Assembly (NCBI GenBank): GCA_027487835.1
Contig: JAIYCU010000022.1
Coordinates: 1-54,425 of the forward strand
Source: Bacteroidota bacterium
GTDB taxonomy: Bacteria; Bacteroidota; Bacteroidia; UKL13-3
Length of the DNA: 54,425 nt
Reading direction: 5' to 3'
Below, in pieces: positions 8,175-16,604 of this stretch. A program made the position numbers and the translations under genes. The notes under the pieces were generated by a model, which had not been told where the DNA came from, ran no database searches, and saw nothing but the letters and a program-made list of their open reading frames with translations. Numbering within the stretch: the stretch's first letter is position 1; each line of letters starts with the position of its first letter.

Positions 8175-9719
8175 TTATAAATCAAATTTAATTCCTTGGG
8201 CAAGGGGTAATTCTTTCCCAAAGTTTAGGGTGTTAGTTTGTCTTCGCATGTAGGCTTTCCAAGCATCAGAGCCACTTTCGCGGCCACCACCTGTTTCTTT
8301 TTCACCACCAAATGCACCCCCAATTTCGGCGCCACTGGTTCCGATGTTAACATTAGCAATTCCGCAATCACTCCCCCAAGCACTTAAAAATTCTTCTGCT
8401 TCTTGCATATGGTCGGTGAAAATTGAAGAACTCAATCCTTGTTTAACCCCATTTTGAATGGCAATTGCCTCTTCTAGTTCATTGTATTTAAGCAAATACA
8501 AAATAGGCGCAAAGGTTTCGGATTGAACAATCTTAAATGAATTTTTTGCTTCACATATGGTTGGCTTCACATAACAACCACTTTCGTAGCCTTGGCCAGT
8601 TAGAACTTCTGCCCCAGTTAATACATTTCCGCCTTCAATTTTAAGTTGCTCAATTGCGTTGAGGTAAGCGTTTACTGCATCTTTATCAATAAGTGGCCCT
8701 ACCAAATTTCCTTCTAATGGATTACCAATTGTAAGTTGCCCGTAAGCTTTTATTAGTTTATTTTTAACTTGATCGTAAATGCTTTCATGAATGATAAGTC
8801 GGCGGGTGGTTGTGCAACGCTGCCCCGCTGTGCCTACAGCACCAAACAAAACGCCTACCATTGCCAAATCAAGGTTAGCATTTGGGGAAAGAATAATAGC
8901 ATTGTTTCCGCCCAATTCAAGCAAGGCTTTACCAAATCTTTGTGCCAAAGCGCTGCCAACTGCTTTGCCCATTCTAACACTTCCCGTTGCTGAAACAAGT
9001 GGAATTCTTTCGTCATGGCTCAACCATTCTCCAACTTTGTAATCGCCGTTAACCAAACAAAAGAGACCTTCAGGCAAATTATTTTCAGCAATGATTCTTG
9101 CCATCAATTTTTGACAGGCCAATGCTGATAAGGGTGTTTTTTCAGAAGGTTTCCATATGCATACGTCCCCACAAATGGCAGCAATCATACTGTTCCAGCT
9201 CCAAACAGCTACAGGGAAATTAAAGGCAGATATAATTCCAACTACACCCACTGGATGCCATTGTTCGTACATTCTATGATTGGGTCTTTCGCTGTGCATG
9301 GTTAAGCCATGTAGCTGTCTGCTTAGGCCAACAGCAAAATCACAGATGTCAATCATTTCTTGCACCTCTCCAAGACCTTCTTGCAAACTTTTGCCCATTT
9401 CAAAGCTCACTAATTTACCTAAGGCATCTTTATATTCTCTCAATAAGTTTCCATATTGCCTTACTATTTCGCCGCGTTTTGGGGCGGGAATTTTTCGCCA
9501 AATTAAATAAGCTTCTTCCGCCTTCGCAACAACTTCTTCATATTCTGTAGCAGTTGTGAATGCAATAGAACCGATGAGTGATCCATCCACTGGTGAATGA
9601 ATATTTTTTACAGGTGCAGCAGCATCCATAAAATGATTTTTACCAGTTGAGGTACCAGGATTATGTGCTTCAATTCCTAGTATTGAAAGGAAATTGTTTG
9701 GTGCAGATTGATTTGTCAT
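8175..9719 (-). CDS. Aldehyde dehydrogenase, ALDH7 type (probable alpha-aminoadipic semialdehyde dehydrogenase)
   Basis: A 514-residue NAD(P)-dependent aldehyde dehydrogenase. The start at 9719 (MTNQSAPNN) follows a good -7 box. The catalytic cysteine is C302 in [12 protein letters not shown], which with [11 protein letters not shown] and LELGGNNA is typical of the ALDH7A1/antiquitin group. Those enzymes oxidise alpha-aminoadipic semialdehyde in lysine breakdown, and some act on betaine aldehyde. No lysine-degradation partners are nearby, so the substrate is an inference from subfamily. It stands apart from its neighbours and is probably monocistronic. Confidence 0.88.
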   Translation of the reverse strand: MTNQSAPNNFLSILGIEAHNPGTSTGKNHFMDAAAPVKNIHSPVDGSLIGSIAFTTATEYEEVVAKAEEAYLIWRKIPAPKRGEIVRQYGNLLREYKDALGKLVSFEMGKSLQEGLGEVQEMIDICDFAVGLSRQLHGLTMHSERPNHRMYEQWHPVGVVGIISAFNFPVAVWSWNSMIAAICGDVCIWKPSEKTPLSALACQKLMARIIAENNLPEGLFCLVNGDYKVGEWLSHDERIPLVSATGSVRMGKAVGSALAQRFGKALLELGGNNAIILSPNANLDLAMVGVLFGAVGTAGQRCTTTRRLIIHESIYDQVKNKLIKAYGQLTIGNPLEGNLVGPLIDKDAVNAYLNAIEQLKIEGGNVLTGAEVLTGQGYESGCYVKPTICEAKNSFKIVQSETFAPILYLLKYNELEEAIAIQNGVKQGLSSSIFTDHMQEAEEFLSAWGSDCGIANVNIGTSGAEIGGAFGGEKETGGGRESGSDAWKAYMRRQTNTLNFGKELPLAQGIKFDL

Positions 9720-9740
9720 TTTTTTAACCAATTGAAAGTT

Positions 9741-9748
9741 CAAAGGTA
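9741..9748 (-). promoter_or_regulatory. Putative -7 box for the ALDH7 gene
   Basis: The minus strand reads TACCTTTG, 21 bases upstream of the start codon. It is the same octamer as in the tRNA-Gln promoter. No clear -33 TTG at the usual distance. Confidence 0.45.
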
Positions 9749-9769
9749 CAATTTATTTGATTCCGACTT

Positions 9770-12700
9770 TTATAGATTAAAATTTCTAATCAATTTTACT
9801 GGATTTAAGGCCTTTAGGTTCAAAGAAAAACTGGTTCTTTTAAAAATATTATCTGCTTTGTTAAGGTCCCAAAAAGTACTTACATTCTCACTAGAAATAG
9901 CTGGAACATAAATGTAGCAAACGTTTTTAATAACCTGTAAATAAATGCCGCCAACATAACTCAAATCGGCCTTATTTGTGCCAATTGTTGGAAGTTTTGC
10001 ATATGAGAAATCGGCATAAAACCCAAGTGGAATTGGTAATGGAAATGGGGCTGTTAAGTTTGCAGCGCTAAGCCATTTGTCTGTATTCCCTAAGTTTACA
10101 AAATTCCTAAAACCTGCATCTCTTAATAGAACTTGATGTCCCCAAAAACCCGAAGAAAAGTCTGAGCGTCCCATCATCACTTCATCAAATAGATAATCAT
10201 TGTTGCCGGTGGTTCCACCTGTTGTAAACATCGCATTTTCATATACCTTTTGATTTACGCTTCTAATTCCAGCTGAATACGTTTCGTTGCTTAAAAAGAG
10301 GCCAGTAAATATTCTGATTGAGGCATTCCGTTTGTGTTTTGCGTAGGCAAATGACTGAGTAAAATCAAGCGCTAGTCGGTTCAAACCGTTATTTTTTATA
10401 CCTACTTGGTAATCAAAATTAAATTCCGATGGATACAAGGCATGCGTTCTTTCATACTGGTATTTTACATTGCCAATTCCATAATGGTCTGAACCAAAGT
10501 TTGAATAATAGCCTTGTGAAGTAAATTGCTCGTTTATCATAACATATCTTAGTTCCACTGACTGTAAGATATTGCTTCTTTCATTTTTTGGCCTAAGTAC
10601 GAGTTTTAAAAATGGGGCAATTTTTTCATAATTTGTTTGGCCTGTGTAAGAACCTGCTAATTCTATTGTTTCAGTGATTTCTGGGTCCTTAGATCTAAAG
10701 GCAATTGAATTATTTCCAAATCTCGATGCAATCAATCCTACTTGTAAATTTCTTATTTTTCCAGTTGTATAAAAGTTTTTGTGAAGAGAGAAATATCCAT
10801 TTAAATCTTTAGTTTGAAAACTATAAACAGGTGTAAAGATAAACTCCACTTTCTTTTGCGGGAATAAACTATTGTAAAAGCTTAAGCCAAGCATATTTCT
10901 GTTATATAAATTATAGCCATATACTGGCGCCACAAAAATCTGTTTAGTTTGGGCTTCCTCTGTTTTTAGAATGGGTTGAAATTTAATAGGTAAACAAGTT
11001 TTGCAAATGCCATTTGTTTTTATAAAATTATTTTGAGGATATAAATCTAACGTTAATGTAGATGGGTTGATTTCAAAGCTGTAGGTTTTATTATCTTTAG
11101 TGTATCCAAGTCCAATGCTATCTAATGAAATAGTTTTGGTCCCAATAAATCCGGGTATCCACGCGCTTGCAAGGAAGGTGTCCTTTTCTAATTTCTGAAT
11201 GTAAATAGGGCTGGCAATGCCTCCTTTGTTTTTAAGCGTAAGGGCATTATTTTTTAGACTCTGGGTGCTATAATCTACTTTTTTAGTATTACCTAAAAGT
11301 CCATCAAAAAACCATGCTAAATCTTTGCCAGTAAAGGTTTCTGCATGCAACCTGAAATCATTGGGTAAAGGATGTTTAAATTTCCATTGAATATAATAAG
11401 CTTGCATCATTCTGTCGAACAAGTCATCACCTAAATAATTTTGTAGGTAGGCAAAACTTTTTGGGTTTTTGCCATAAACTATGGCGCCATAATTGGCATC
11501 TGTGTAGGTTTCAGATTTAAGGTTTCCGGCTTGATCCAAATTTTTACGCAAGGTAAGATTGACCATAATATCTAATTGATTTATGCTCATACCAAAAATT
11601 GAAATCTTGCCTGCATTTTTATCATTAGAAAGGTCTGTTTGACTTCTTTCTTCGTAATAAGTGTTAATGCTTTCATCCATCCATGGATGTTCTCTTTCAT
11701 TGCTTCCTAAAATACCATAGAACCAATTATGTCCAACTTCATGAATTATAGTAGTTCTGTCGATGCTTCCACAATTTGTAATGGTAGGGTATTCCATACC
11801 ACCACCTGCTTCTAATGGTGTAATAACCACTTGAGCGATGGAATAAGGATAGTTACCAACTTTATCTGAATAATATTTTACGCCGTCATTTAGGTGCTCT
11901 ATGCCTTTAGGTGCATCCTTTTTGGTTACAGCAAAAATCCAAGTTTCTACTTTTTGATTATTGTTTAAGGTAACCGTGTCGAAATCTACCCTATAATTTT
12001 TATTGGCAAACCAGGCAAAATCATGCACATTATCTTGAATAAAGTGTAGGGTTTTGGTGTCAGTTTTGGAAGGGTGTGGTGCATTTTTTTCCTCCTTAAG
12101 TTTCCTCCACCATTCTTTTTCTGTAAGGTCTTGAACCTCTCCAGTAGCAGCTAGCACAAGGTTTTTTGGAACTGTTATCTTTACATCAAATTTGCCAAAT
12201 TCACTGTAAAATTCACCTTGGTTCAAATAAGGCATAGGGTTCCATCCATTGATATCATAAACAGCGGGTTTAGGATACCATTGGGTAATACAATAGTGAC
12301 CGTTTTCAACACCAAGCCGTGAAAAAACCTTTGGTAATTTAACCATAAACGGTGTACTAATGGTAAGTGATTCACCTGGCTTTAGGGGCTGATTTAGGGT
12401 TATTCTAGCAATATCTATCTGGGAAGTATATTCCCACCTAACCTTTTCTTGGTTAATCAAGAAGTTTAAAGAATCTATATAACCTCTATCTGACTCTTCA
12501 GCAAAGTAAAAACTAGTATTCCCATTTTCTAAATCCTGTTTTGCATAAGCAGTATTTCTGTTTTTATAGCCATTTGGCCATAAATGCATAAAAATTTCTG
12601 ACAAAGAATTGGGTGAATTATTGAGATAAACAATGGTTTCAAATCCCTTAAGTATTTGATATTGTGTATCTAAGCTAACTTCTATTTGATAATCTACTTT

Positions 12701-12802
12701 TTGCTGCCAGTTTGCCTGTTGAATGGATTTTGGCTTGGTTTGTGCGAAAGAAAGTAAAATGCTCGTTAAGCAGTAAAAAGTTAATACGAATTTTTTTTTC
12801 AT
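9770..12802 (-). CDS. M1 family metallopeptidase with C-terminal barrel-like domain
   Basis: A 1010-residue exported protein; signal peptide at 1-20 ending LLSFAQ (start taken at 12802). The gluzincin catalytic site is complete: HEVGH at 354-358 with the third zinc ligand E377 in WMDES, that is HEXXH-x18-E. The upstream exopeptidase loop reads GGGMEYP instead of GAMEN. The M1 part ends near residue 530, a linker follows, and about 620-1010 is rich in alternating beta strands with aromatic ends (TPVYSF, GLFLS, LGFYADFSYAKL), resembling an outer-membrane barrel. It probably cuts N-terminal residues from peptides at the cell envelope. One GGTTCAAACC copy lies in the barrel-like half. Confidence 0.85.
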   Translation of the reverse strand: MKKKFVLTFYCLTSILLSFAQTKPKSIQQANWQQKVDYQIEVSLDTQYQILKGFETIVYLNNSPNSLSEIFMHLWPNGYKNRNTAYAKQDLENGNTSFYFAEESDRGYIDSLNFLINQEKVRWEYTSQIDIARITLNQPLKPGESLTISTPFMVKLPKVFSRLGVENGHYCITQWYPKPAVYDINGWNPMPYLNQGEFYSEFGKFDVKITVPKNLVLAATGEVQDLTEKEWWRKLKEEKNAPHPSKTDTKTLHFIQDNVHDFAWFANKNYRVDFDTVTLNNNQKVETWIFAVTKKDAPKGIEHLNDGVKYYSDKVGNYPYSIAQVVITPLEAGGGMEYPTITNCGSIDRTTIIHEVGHNWFYGILGSNEREHPWMDESINTYYEERSQTDLSNDKNAGKISIFGMSINQLDIMVNLTLRKNLDQAGNLKSETYTDANYGAIVYGKNPKSFAYLQNYLGDDLFDRMMQAYYIQWKFKHPLPNDFRLHAETFTGKDLAWFFDGLLGNTKKVDYSTQSLKNNALTLKNKGGIASPIYIQKLEKDTFLASAWIPGFIGTKTISLDSIGLGYTKDNKTYSFEINPSTLTLDLYPQNNFIKTNGICKTCLPIKFQPILKTEEAQTKQIFVAPVYGYNLYNRNMLGLSFYNSLFPQKKVEFIFTPVYSFQTKDLNGYFSLHKNFYTTGKIRNLQVGLIASRFGNNSIAFRSKDPEITETIELAGSYTGQTNYEKIAPFLKLVLRPKNERSNILQSVELRYVMINEQFTSQGYYSNFGSDHYGIGNVKYQYERTHALYPSEFNFDYQVGIKNNGLNRLALDFTQSFAYAKHKRNASIRIFTGLFLSNETYSAGIRSVNQKVYENAMFTTGGTTGNNDYLFDEVMMGRSDFSSGFWGHQVLLRDAGFRNFVNLGNTDKWLSAANLTAPFPLPIPLGFYADFSYAKLPTIGTNKADLSYVGGIYLQVIKNVCYIYVPAISSENVSTFWDLNKADNIFKRTSFSLNLKALNPVKLIRNFNL
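10378..10387 (-). repeat. GGTTTGAACC decamer, copy 5
   Basis: GGTTCAAACC on plus inside the M1 peptidase gene; the coding strand reads G-L-N. Confidence 0.9.
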
Positions 12803-12861
12803 TTTGATGAGTCTAGTTTTCAAGCTTGTGAATAGATTTTGCGAAAATTCGTGTTTTTGTT

Positions 12862-12893
12862 CTTTTGAACCAAGCTAAAGGAGCGTAAATTTG
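12862..12893 (+). promoter_or_regulatory. Promoter of the TPR gene
   Basis: TTTTG ends at 12867, then 18 bases, then TAAATTTG at 12886-12893. This fits the Bacteroidota TTG-N19-TAnnTTTG pattern. The predicted start point is about 15 bases before the ATG. Confidence 0.65.
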
Positions 12894-12914
12894 ATAAACT
12901 AATTTTTTAGGCCT

Positions 12915-14312
12915 ATGGAAGGCAACGATTTTTTGGGTGAGGAAGTAAGTAGTAATGTGCAACGTTATGAGAAAATGTTGCGTCATAAAACGAAGGATTA
13001 TTTTGATGCAGAAGCAATTGAGGGCATCATTGATTATTATATCCAGCAGGATAAGCTAAAAAAAGCAATTGAAGCTATTGAGTTTGGGAAAGAATTGTAT
13101 CCTACTAATATTCCTTTTTGGATTAAGCTAGCAGAGGTTTATGTTTTATCTGATCGCTTTTTGGAGGCACAAGACGAGCTAGAAAAGGCAGAATTGTATG
13201 AGCCATTTAACCCAGAACTTTTTCTATTAAAAGGGGAAGTAAGTTTAAATTTAAGCGAGGACGAGGAGGCAGAGGAATTGTTTGAAAAAGCCCTAATGCA
13301 CGCTGATGAGCGTCTGGATATGTTGTTTGAAATTGCTTACGTTTATGAAGATAATGATAAGTTTGAGGAGGCTTCTAAATATTTTGAACTTATAATACTT
13401 GAAGAGCCTGCTTTAGAGCAGGCCTATTATGAGATTGCTCATTGCTCTGATTTGCTAGGAGATTACAATAAAGCCATTCAATATCTAAATGCGTTAATTG
13501 ATATAGACCCCTACAATACTGGCGCATGGTATAATTTAGGCATTACCTATAGTAAAATGAGTAATTTCGAAAAGGCGATTGAAGCCTTTGATTATTGCCT
13601 GGTGATAGAGGAAGAATACACTATTGCTAGGTTTAATAAGGCTAATTGCTTAGTAGAATTAGATAAGTTTTCTGAAGCAATACCTGAATACCTTTCAGTA
13701 ATAGAAACCGAGGGCGGTGATAGTATTACCTTTTGCAATTTGGCTGGTTGTTATGAAAGAATTGGTCGTTTAGAAGATGCTAGAACACAGTATAAAAAAG
13801 CGGCTCAGCTAAATCCTAATTTGGCTGAAGCATGGTTTGGAATTGGTTTAACTTTTGAGAAAGAATTGCAATTTAAGGAGGCCCTTCAATATTTTAAGAG
13901 AGCCATTTTGTTAGAGCCAGATAATTTAGAGTTTTTGTTGGTTTTGGCGGAGTGCGAATACCGTCTTGGATTTATAAAAGAGGCAGAAGATATATATACC
14001 AAGATGACTGAACTTGATCCAGGGATGATGGAAAGTTGGTTGGATTGGAGTTTTCTAAAATACGCAGAAGGGGATATAAAGGCTGCTAAAGAGTTAATAT
14101 TAAAAGCTTTACTTTTTGATCCAAGCTGCCATCAATATCATTTTAGGCTAGTGGTTTATTTATATGAATTGGGCGAAATTAAAGAAGCCTACAAACATCT
14201 TGAGTTTGGTTTAACTTTACATTTTGAAGATTATTTTTTGATTTTTGAGATTGAACCTAAGCTTAGAATAGTGCAGGATTTAATTAATATTATAGAAGCC
14301 TATAGACCCTAA
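12915..14312 (+). CDS. Tetratricopeptide-repeat protein
   Basis: A 465-residue acidic protein with no signal peptide, built of consecutive 34-residue TPR helices from about residue 30 to the end. Typical cores such as AWYNLGITYSKM (near 200) and AWFGIGLTFEKE (near 305) are visible. TPR solenoids are protein-binding scaffolds; no catalytic domain is attached. Long cytoplasmic TPR proteins like this are common in Bacteroidota, with unknown partners. It leads a rightward gene series, but 86 bases and a separate promoter motif precede comA, so co-transcription is not certain. Confidence 0.85.
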   Translation: MEGNDFLGEEVSSNVQRYEKMLRHKTKDYFDAEAIEGIIDYYIQQDKLKKAIEAIEFGKELYPTNIPFWIKLAEVYVLSDRFLEAQDELEKAELYEPFNPELFLLKGEVSLNLSEDEEAEELFEKALMHADERLDMLFEIAYVYEDNDKFEEASKYFELIILEEPALEQAYYEIAHCSDLLGDYNKAIQYLNALIDIDPYNTGAWYNLGITYSKMSNFEKAIEAFDYCLVIEEEYTIARFNKANCLVELDKFSEAIPEYLSVIETEGGDSITFCNLAGCYERIGRLEDARTQYKKAAQLNPNLAEAWFGIGLTFEKELQFKEALQYFKRAILLEPDNLEFLLVLAECEYRLGFIKEAEDIYTKMTELDPGMMESWLDWSFLKYAEGDIKAAKELILKALLFDPSCHQYHFRLVVYLYELGEIKEAYKHLEFGLTLHFEDYFLIFEIEPKLRIVQDLINIIEAYRP

Positions 14313-14331
14313 AATTAATCACAAAAACGGC

Positions 14332-14364
14332 TTGAGTTAAATACATTATATTTCAATAAATTTG
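14332..14364 (+). promoter_or_regulatory. Putative promoter of the comA-like gene
   Basis: TTG at 14332-14334, 22 bases, then TAAATTTG at 14357-14364, leaving a leader of roughly 30 bases before the ATG at 14399. Confidence 0.55.
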
Positions 14365-14398
14365 AACGCCTATCAAAGGCATTTTTGTAGCAGTAAAC

Positions 14399-15190
14399 AT
14401 GAAGAATTTTAAATTAAAGCACATTCCAGAAAGAACAGAAAAGCCCCGCGAAAGTGGCATAGCAATGGTTATGGATAAAGGGCTAAGCATTAGAGAAGCA
14501 GAAGATATGATTTCTGCGAGTGGTGAGTATATTGATATAGTAAAGTTAGGTTTTGGAACCTCATTTGTTACTCAAAAATTAGAAGAAAAGATTAAATTAT
14601 ACCAAGAGAATAATATCATAGTATATTTTGGTGGTACCTTATTTGAAGCTTTTATCGTAAGAAACCAATTTGAAGATTACTTAAAGGTGCTAGACAAATA
14701 TGGAATGAAACATGCAGAAATTTCTGATGGTTCAATAGAATTGCCACATGATATTAAATTAGATTATATTTCTAAACTCAGCAAGCATGTGACTGTTTTA
14801 AGTGAAGTTGGATCTAAAGATGTAGAAAAAATAATTCCACCTTACCAATGGATTGAACTGATGCATACTGAACTTGAAGCAGGTGCTTGGAAAGTGATTG
14901 CAGAGGCAAGGGAAGCTGGTAATGTTGGTGTATACAGAAGCAGCGGTGAAGTTAGAGAAGGTTTGGTTCAAGAAATATTAACCAAGATACCAGAAGAGAA
15001 AATTATTTGGGAAGCCCCGCAAAAAGCGCAACAAACCTATTTCATAAAATTGGTAGGCTCAAACGTAAGTTTGGGCAATATAGCACCCAATGATGTTATA
15101 CCTTTAGAAACCTTGCGCCTCGGGCTTCGTAGCGATACCTTCTCATTTTTCTTGGGAAAAGGAGCAAAATACCTTGGTAAAAAGAAGTAG
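14399..15190 (+). CDS. comA: Phosphosulfolactate synthase-like protein (ComA family)
   Basis: A 263-residue TIM-barrel protein. ComA-type motifs appear in order: KLGFGTS (49-55), YFGGTLFEAF (76-85), AEISDGS (106-112), SEVGSK (135-140) and a C-terminal GLRSDT near 242. ComA joins sulfite to phosphoenolpyruvate, giving (2R)-phospho-3-sulfolactate, the first step of coenzyme M synthesis in methanogens and of sulfolactate synthesis in Bacillus spores. ComB or ComC partners are not in the window, and Bacteroidota do not make coenzyme M by this route as far as I know. A role in a sulfonate pool or sulfonolipid-related metabolism is a guess. yqeY follows after 26 bases. Confidence 0.85.
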   Translation: MKNFKLKHIPERTEKPRESGIAMVMDKGLSIREAEDMISASGEYIDIVKLGFGTSFVTQKLEEKIKLYQENNIIVYFGGTLFEAFIVRNQFEDYLKVLDKYGMKHAEISDGSIELPHDIKLDYISKLSKHVTVLSEVGSKDVEKIIPPYQWIELMHTELEAGAWKVIAEAREAGNVGVYRSSGEVREGLVQEILTKIPEEKIIWEAPQKAQQTYFIKLVGSNVSLGNIAPNDVIPLETLRLGLRSDTFSFFLGKGAKYLGKKK

Positions 15191-15216
15191 TAGAATTAAA
15201 GAATTAATCAATTTAC

Positions 15217-15666
15217 ATGTTGTTACAAGAAAAAATTAATGCCGATGTTATAGCGGCTATGAAATCGAAAGATGAAGTTGGTTTGCGTGCATTAAGAGGG
15301 TTGAAATCTGCTTTGTTGCTTGCAGCAAGTGAACCAGGCGCCAATGGAGTTGTAAGTGATGAACAAGCACTTAAAATCTTTCAAAAGCTTGCCAAGCAGA
15401 GAAAAGAATCATTAGAGATTTATATTCAAAATAAGCGCGAAGATTTAGCAAAGGTTGAACAAGAGGAACTTGCCATTATTGAAAAATATTTACCTCAGCA
15501 AATGAGCGAGCAAGAAATAATGCAAACTTTGGAATCTGTAATTGCAAGTGCAGGCGCAACTGGTGCTTCAGACTTTGGCAAAGTAATGCCTATGGCCATG
15601 AAAGCGCTTGCTGGAAAGGCAGATGGAAAGGTGATTTCAGCAGTTTTGAAACAGTTGCTTGGCTAA
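15217..15666 (+). CDS. GatB/YqeY domain-containing protein
   Basis: A 149-residue cytoplasmic protein matching free-standing YqeY: an N-terminal helical part starting LLQEKINADVIAAMKSKD, a central EEELAIIEKYLPQQMS-like segment (about 85-100), and a C-terminal KVISAVLKQLL helix. The C-terminal fold resembles the tRNA-binding tail domain of GatB. The free-standing protein has been proposed to aid amidation of tRNA-bound Glu or Asp; its job is not established. It is 26 bases after comA and 17 bases before the LOG-like gene, so these three are likely one transcript. Confidence 0.9.
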   Translation: MLLQEKINADVIAAMKSKDEVGLRALRGLKSALLLAASEPGANGVVSDEQALKIFQKLAKQRKESLEIYIQNKREDLAKVEQEELAIIEKYLPQQMSEQEIMQTLESVIASAGATGASDFGKVMPMAMKALAGKADGKVISAVLKQLLG

Positions 15667-15683
15667 ATTGACACTTTTCTGGT

Positions 15684-16397
15684 ATGAATGATTCGAATGA
15701 AGAAAAAATAAGAAAGGCTTTTCAAAAGAAAGATTGGCCAGAAATCAAAGTCAGTGATAGTTGGGCCACTTTTAAAATTATGGCAGAATTTGTTGAAGGC
15801 TTTGAAAAGATGAGTAGAATTGGGCCATGTGTTTCAATATTTGGTTCAGCCCGAACAAAACAAGATAATCCTTACTACCACCTTGCAGAGGAGATTGGCG
15901 CCAAATTGGTAGGCGCAGGATTTGGGGTGATAACTGGTGGCGGTCCAGGTATTATGGAAGCAGGGAATAAAGGTGCAAAAGAGGCTGGTGGTAAAAGTGT
16001 TGGACTGGGAATTGAGTTACCTTTTGAACAATTTTTTAATCAATATATTGATAGAGACAAGAGCATTAATTTTGATTACTTCTTTGTAAGAAAGGTAATG
16101 TTTGTAAAATATGCGCAAGGCTTTATTGCCATGCCCGGGGGATTCGGTACTTTGGATGAATTATTTGAATCCTTAACTTTAATCCAAACACATAAAGTGG
16201 CTCAGTTTCCAGTTGTTTTAGTTGGCTCTCGCTTTTGGGAGGGTTTGGTAGATTGGATGCAGAAAACTATGTGCGAAAAAGAAGGCAATATTGGAAGGGA
16301 TGATTTATTAATGTTTAAAGTTGTGGATACGGCTGATGAAGCAGTTAATTATATCCTAGATTTTTATGCTGAAATAAGCATTAAGCCTAACTTTTAA
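15684..16397 (+). CDS. LOG-family protein (TIGR00730), probable nucleotide phosphoribohydrolase
   Basis: A 237-residue Rossmann-like protein. The two diagnostic loops are GGGPGIMEA (85-93) and PGGFGTLDE (151-159), which bind the phosphate and carry the catalytic Arg/Glu residues of LOG enzymes. Family members cleave the N-glycosidic bond of nucleoside monophosphates, such as cytokinin ribotides or purine nucleotides. It has an N-terminal extension of about 40 residues before the FGSAR strand. It is the last of the tight comA-yqeY group; maeB follows after 207 bases. Confidence 0.88.
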   Translation: MNDSNEEKIRKAFQKKDWPEIKVSDSWATFKIMAEFVEGFEKMSRIGPCVSIFGSARTKQDNPYYHLAEEIGAKLVGAGFGVITGGGPGIMEAGNKGAKEAGGKSVGLGIELPFEQFFNQYIDRDKSINFDYFFVRKVMFVKYAQGFIAMPGGFGTLDELFESLTLIQTHKVAQFPVVLVGSRFWEGLVDWMQKTMCEKEGNIGRDDLLMFKVVDTADEAVNYILDFYAEISIKPNF

Positions 16398-16604
16398 TTA
16401 GTTAGGTTATTGGGCAAGGAATTTATTTTCATTCTGAGCCTATGAATATAATCCTTGAACCCAATTTCCTTTTAGAAAACAAAACGTTTGTTTTCATGGC
16501 TATGGTTTGGATATAAGTGTAATTTTTTAGGAAAAAGGTTGCATTAGGTGTTAATTCCTTATGTATTTTGTAGTTGTTTGTTTTTAAAATTAAAAATTGA
16601 TCTG

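Noticed and set aside
16478-16498. Inverted repeat GAAAACAAA-ACG-TTTGTTTTC upstream of maeB
   Set aside because: A 9-bp, A/T-only stem is expected by chance in such DNA and has no T-run typical of a terminator; I keep it only as a note.
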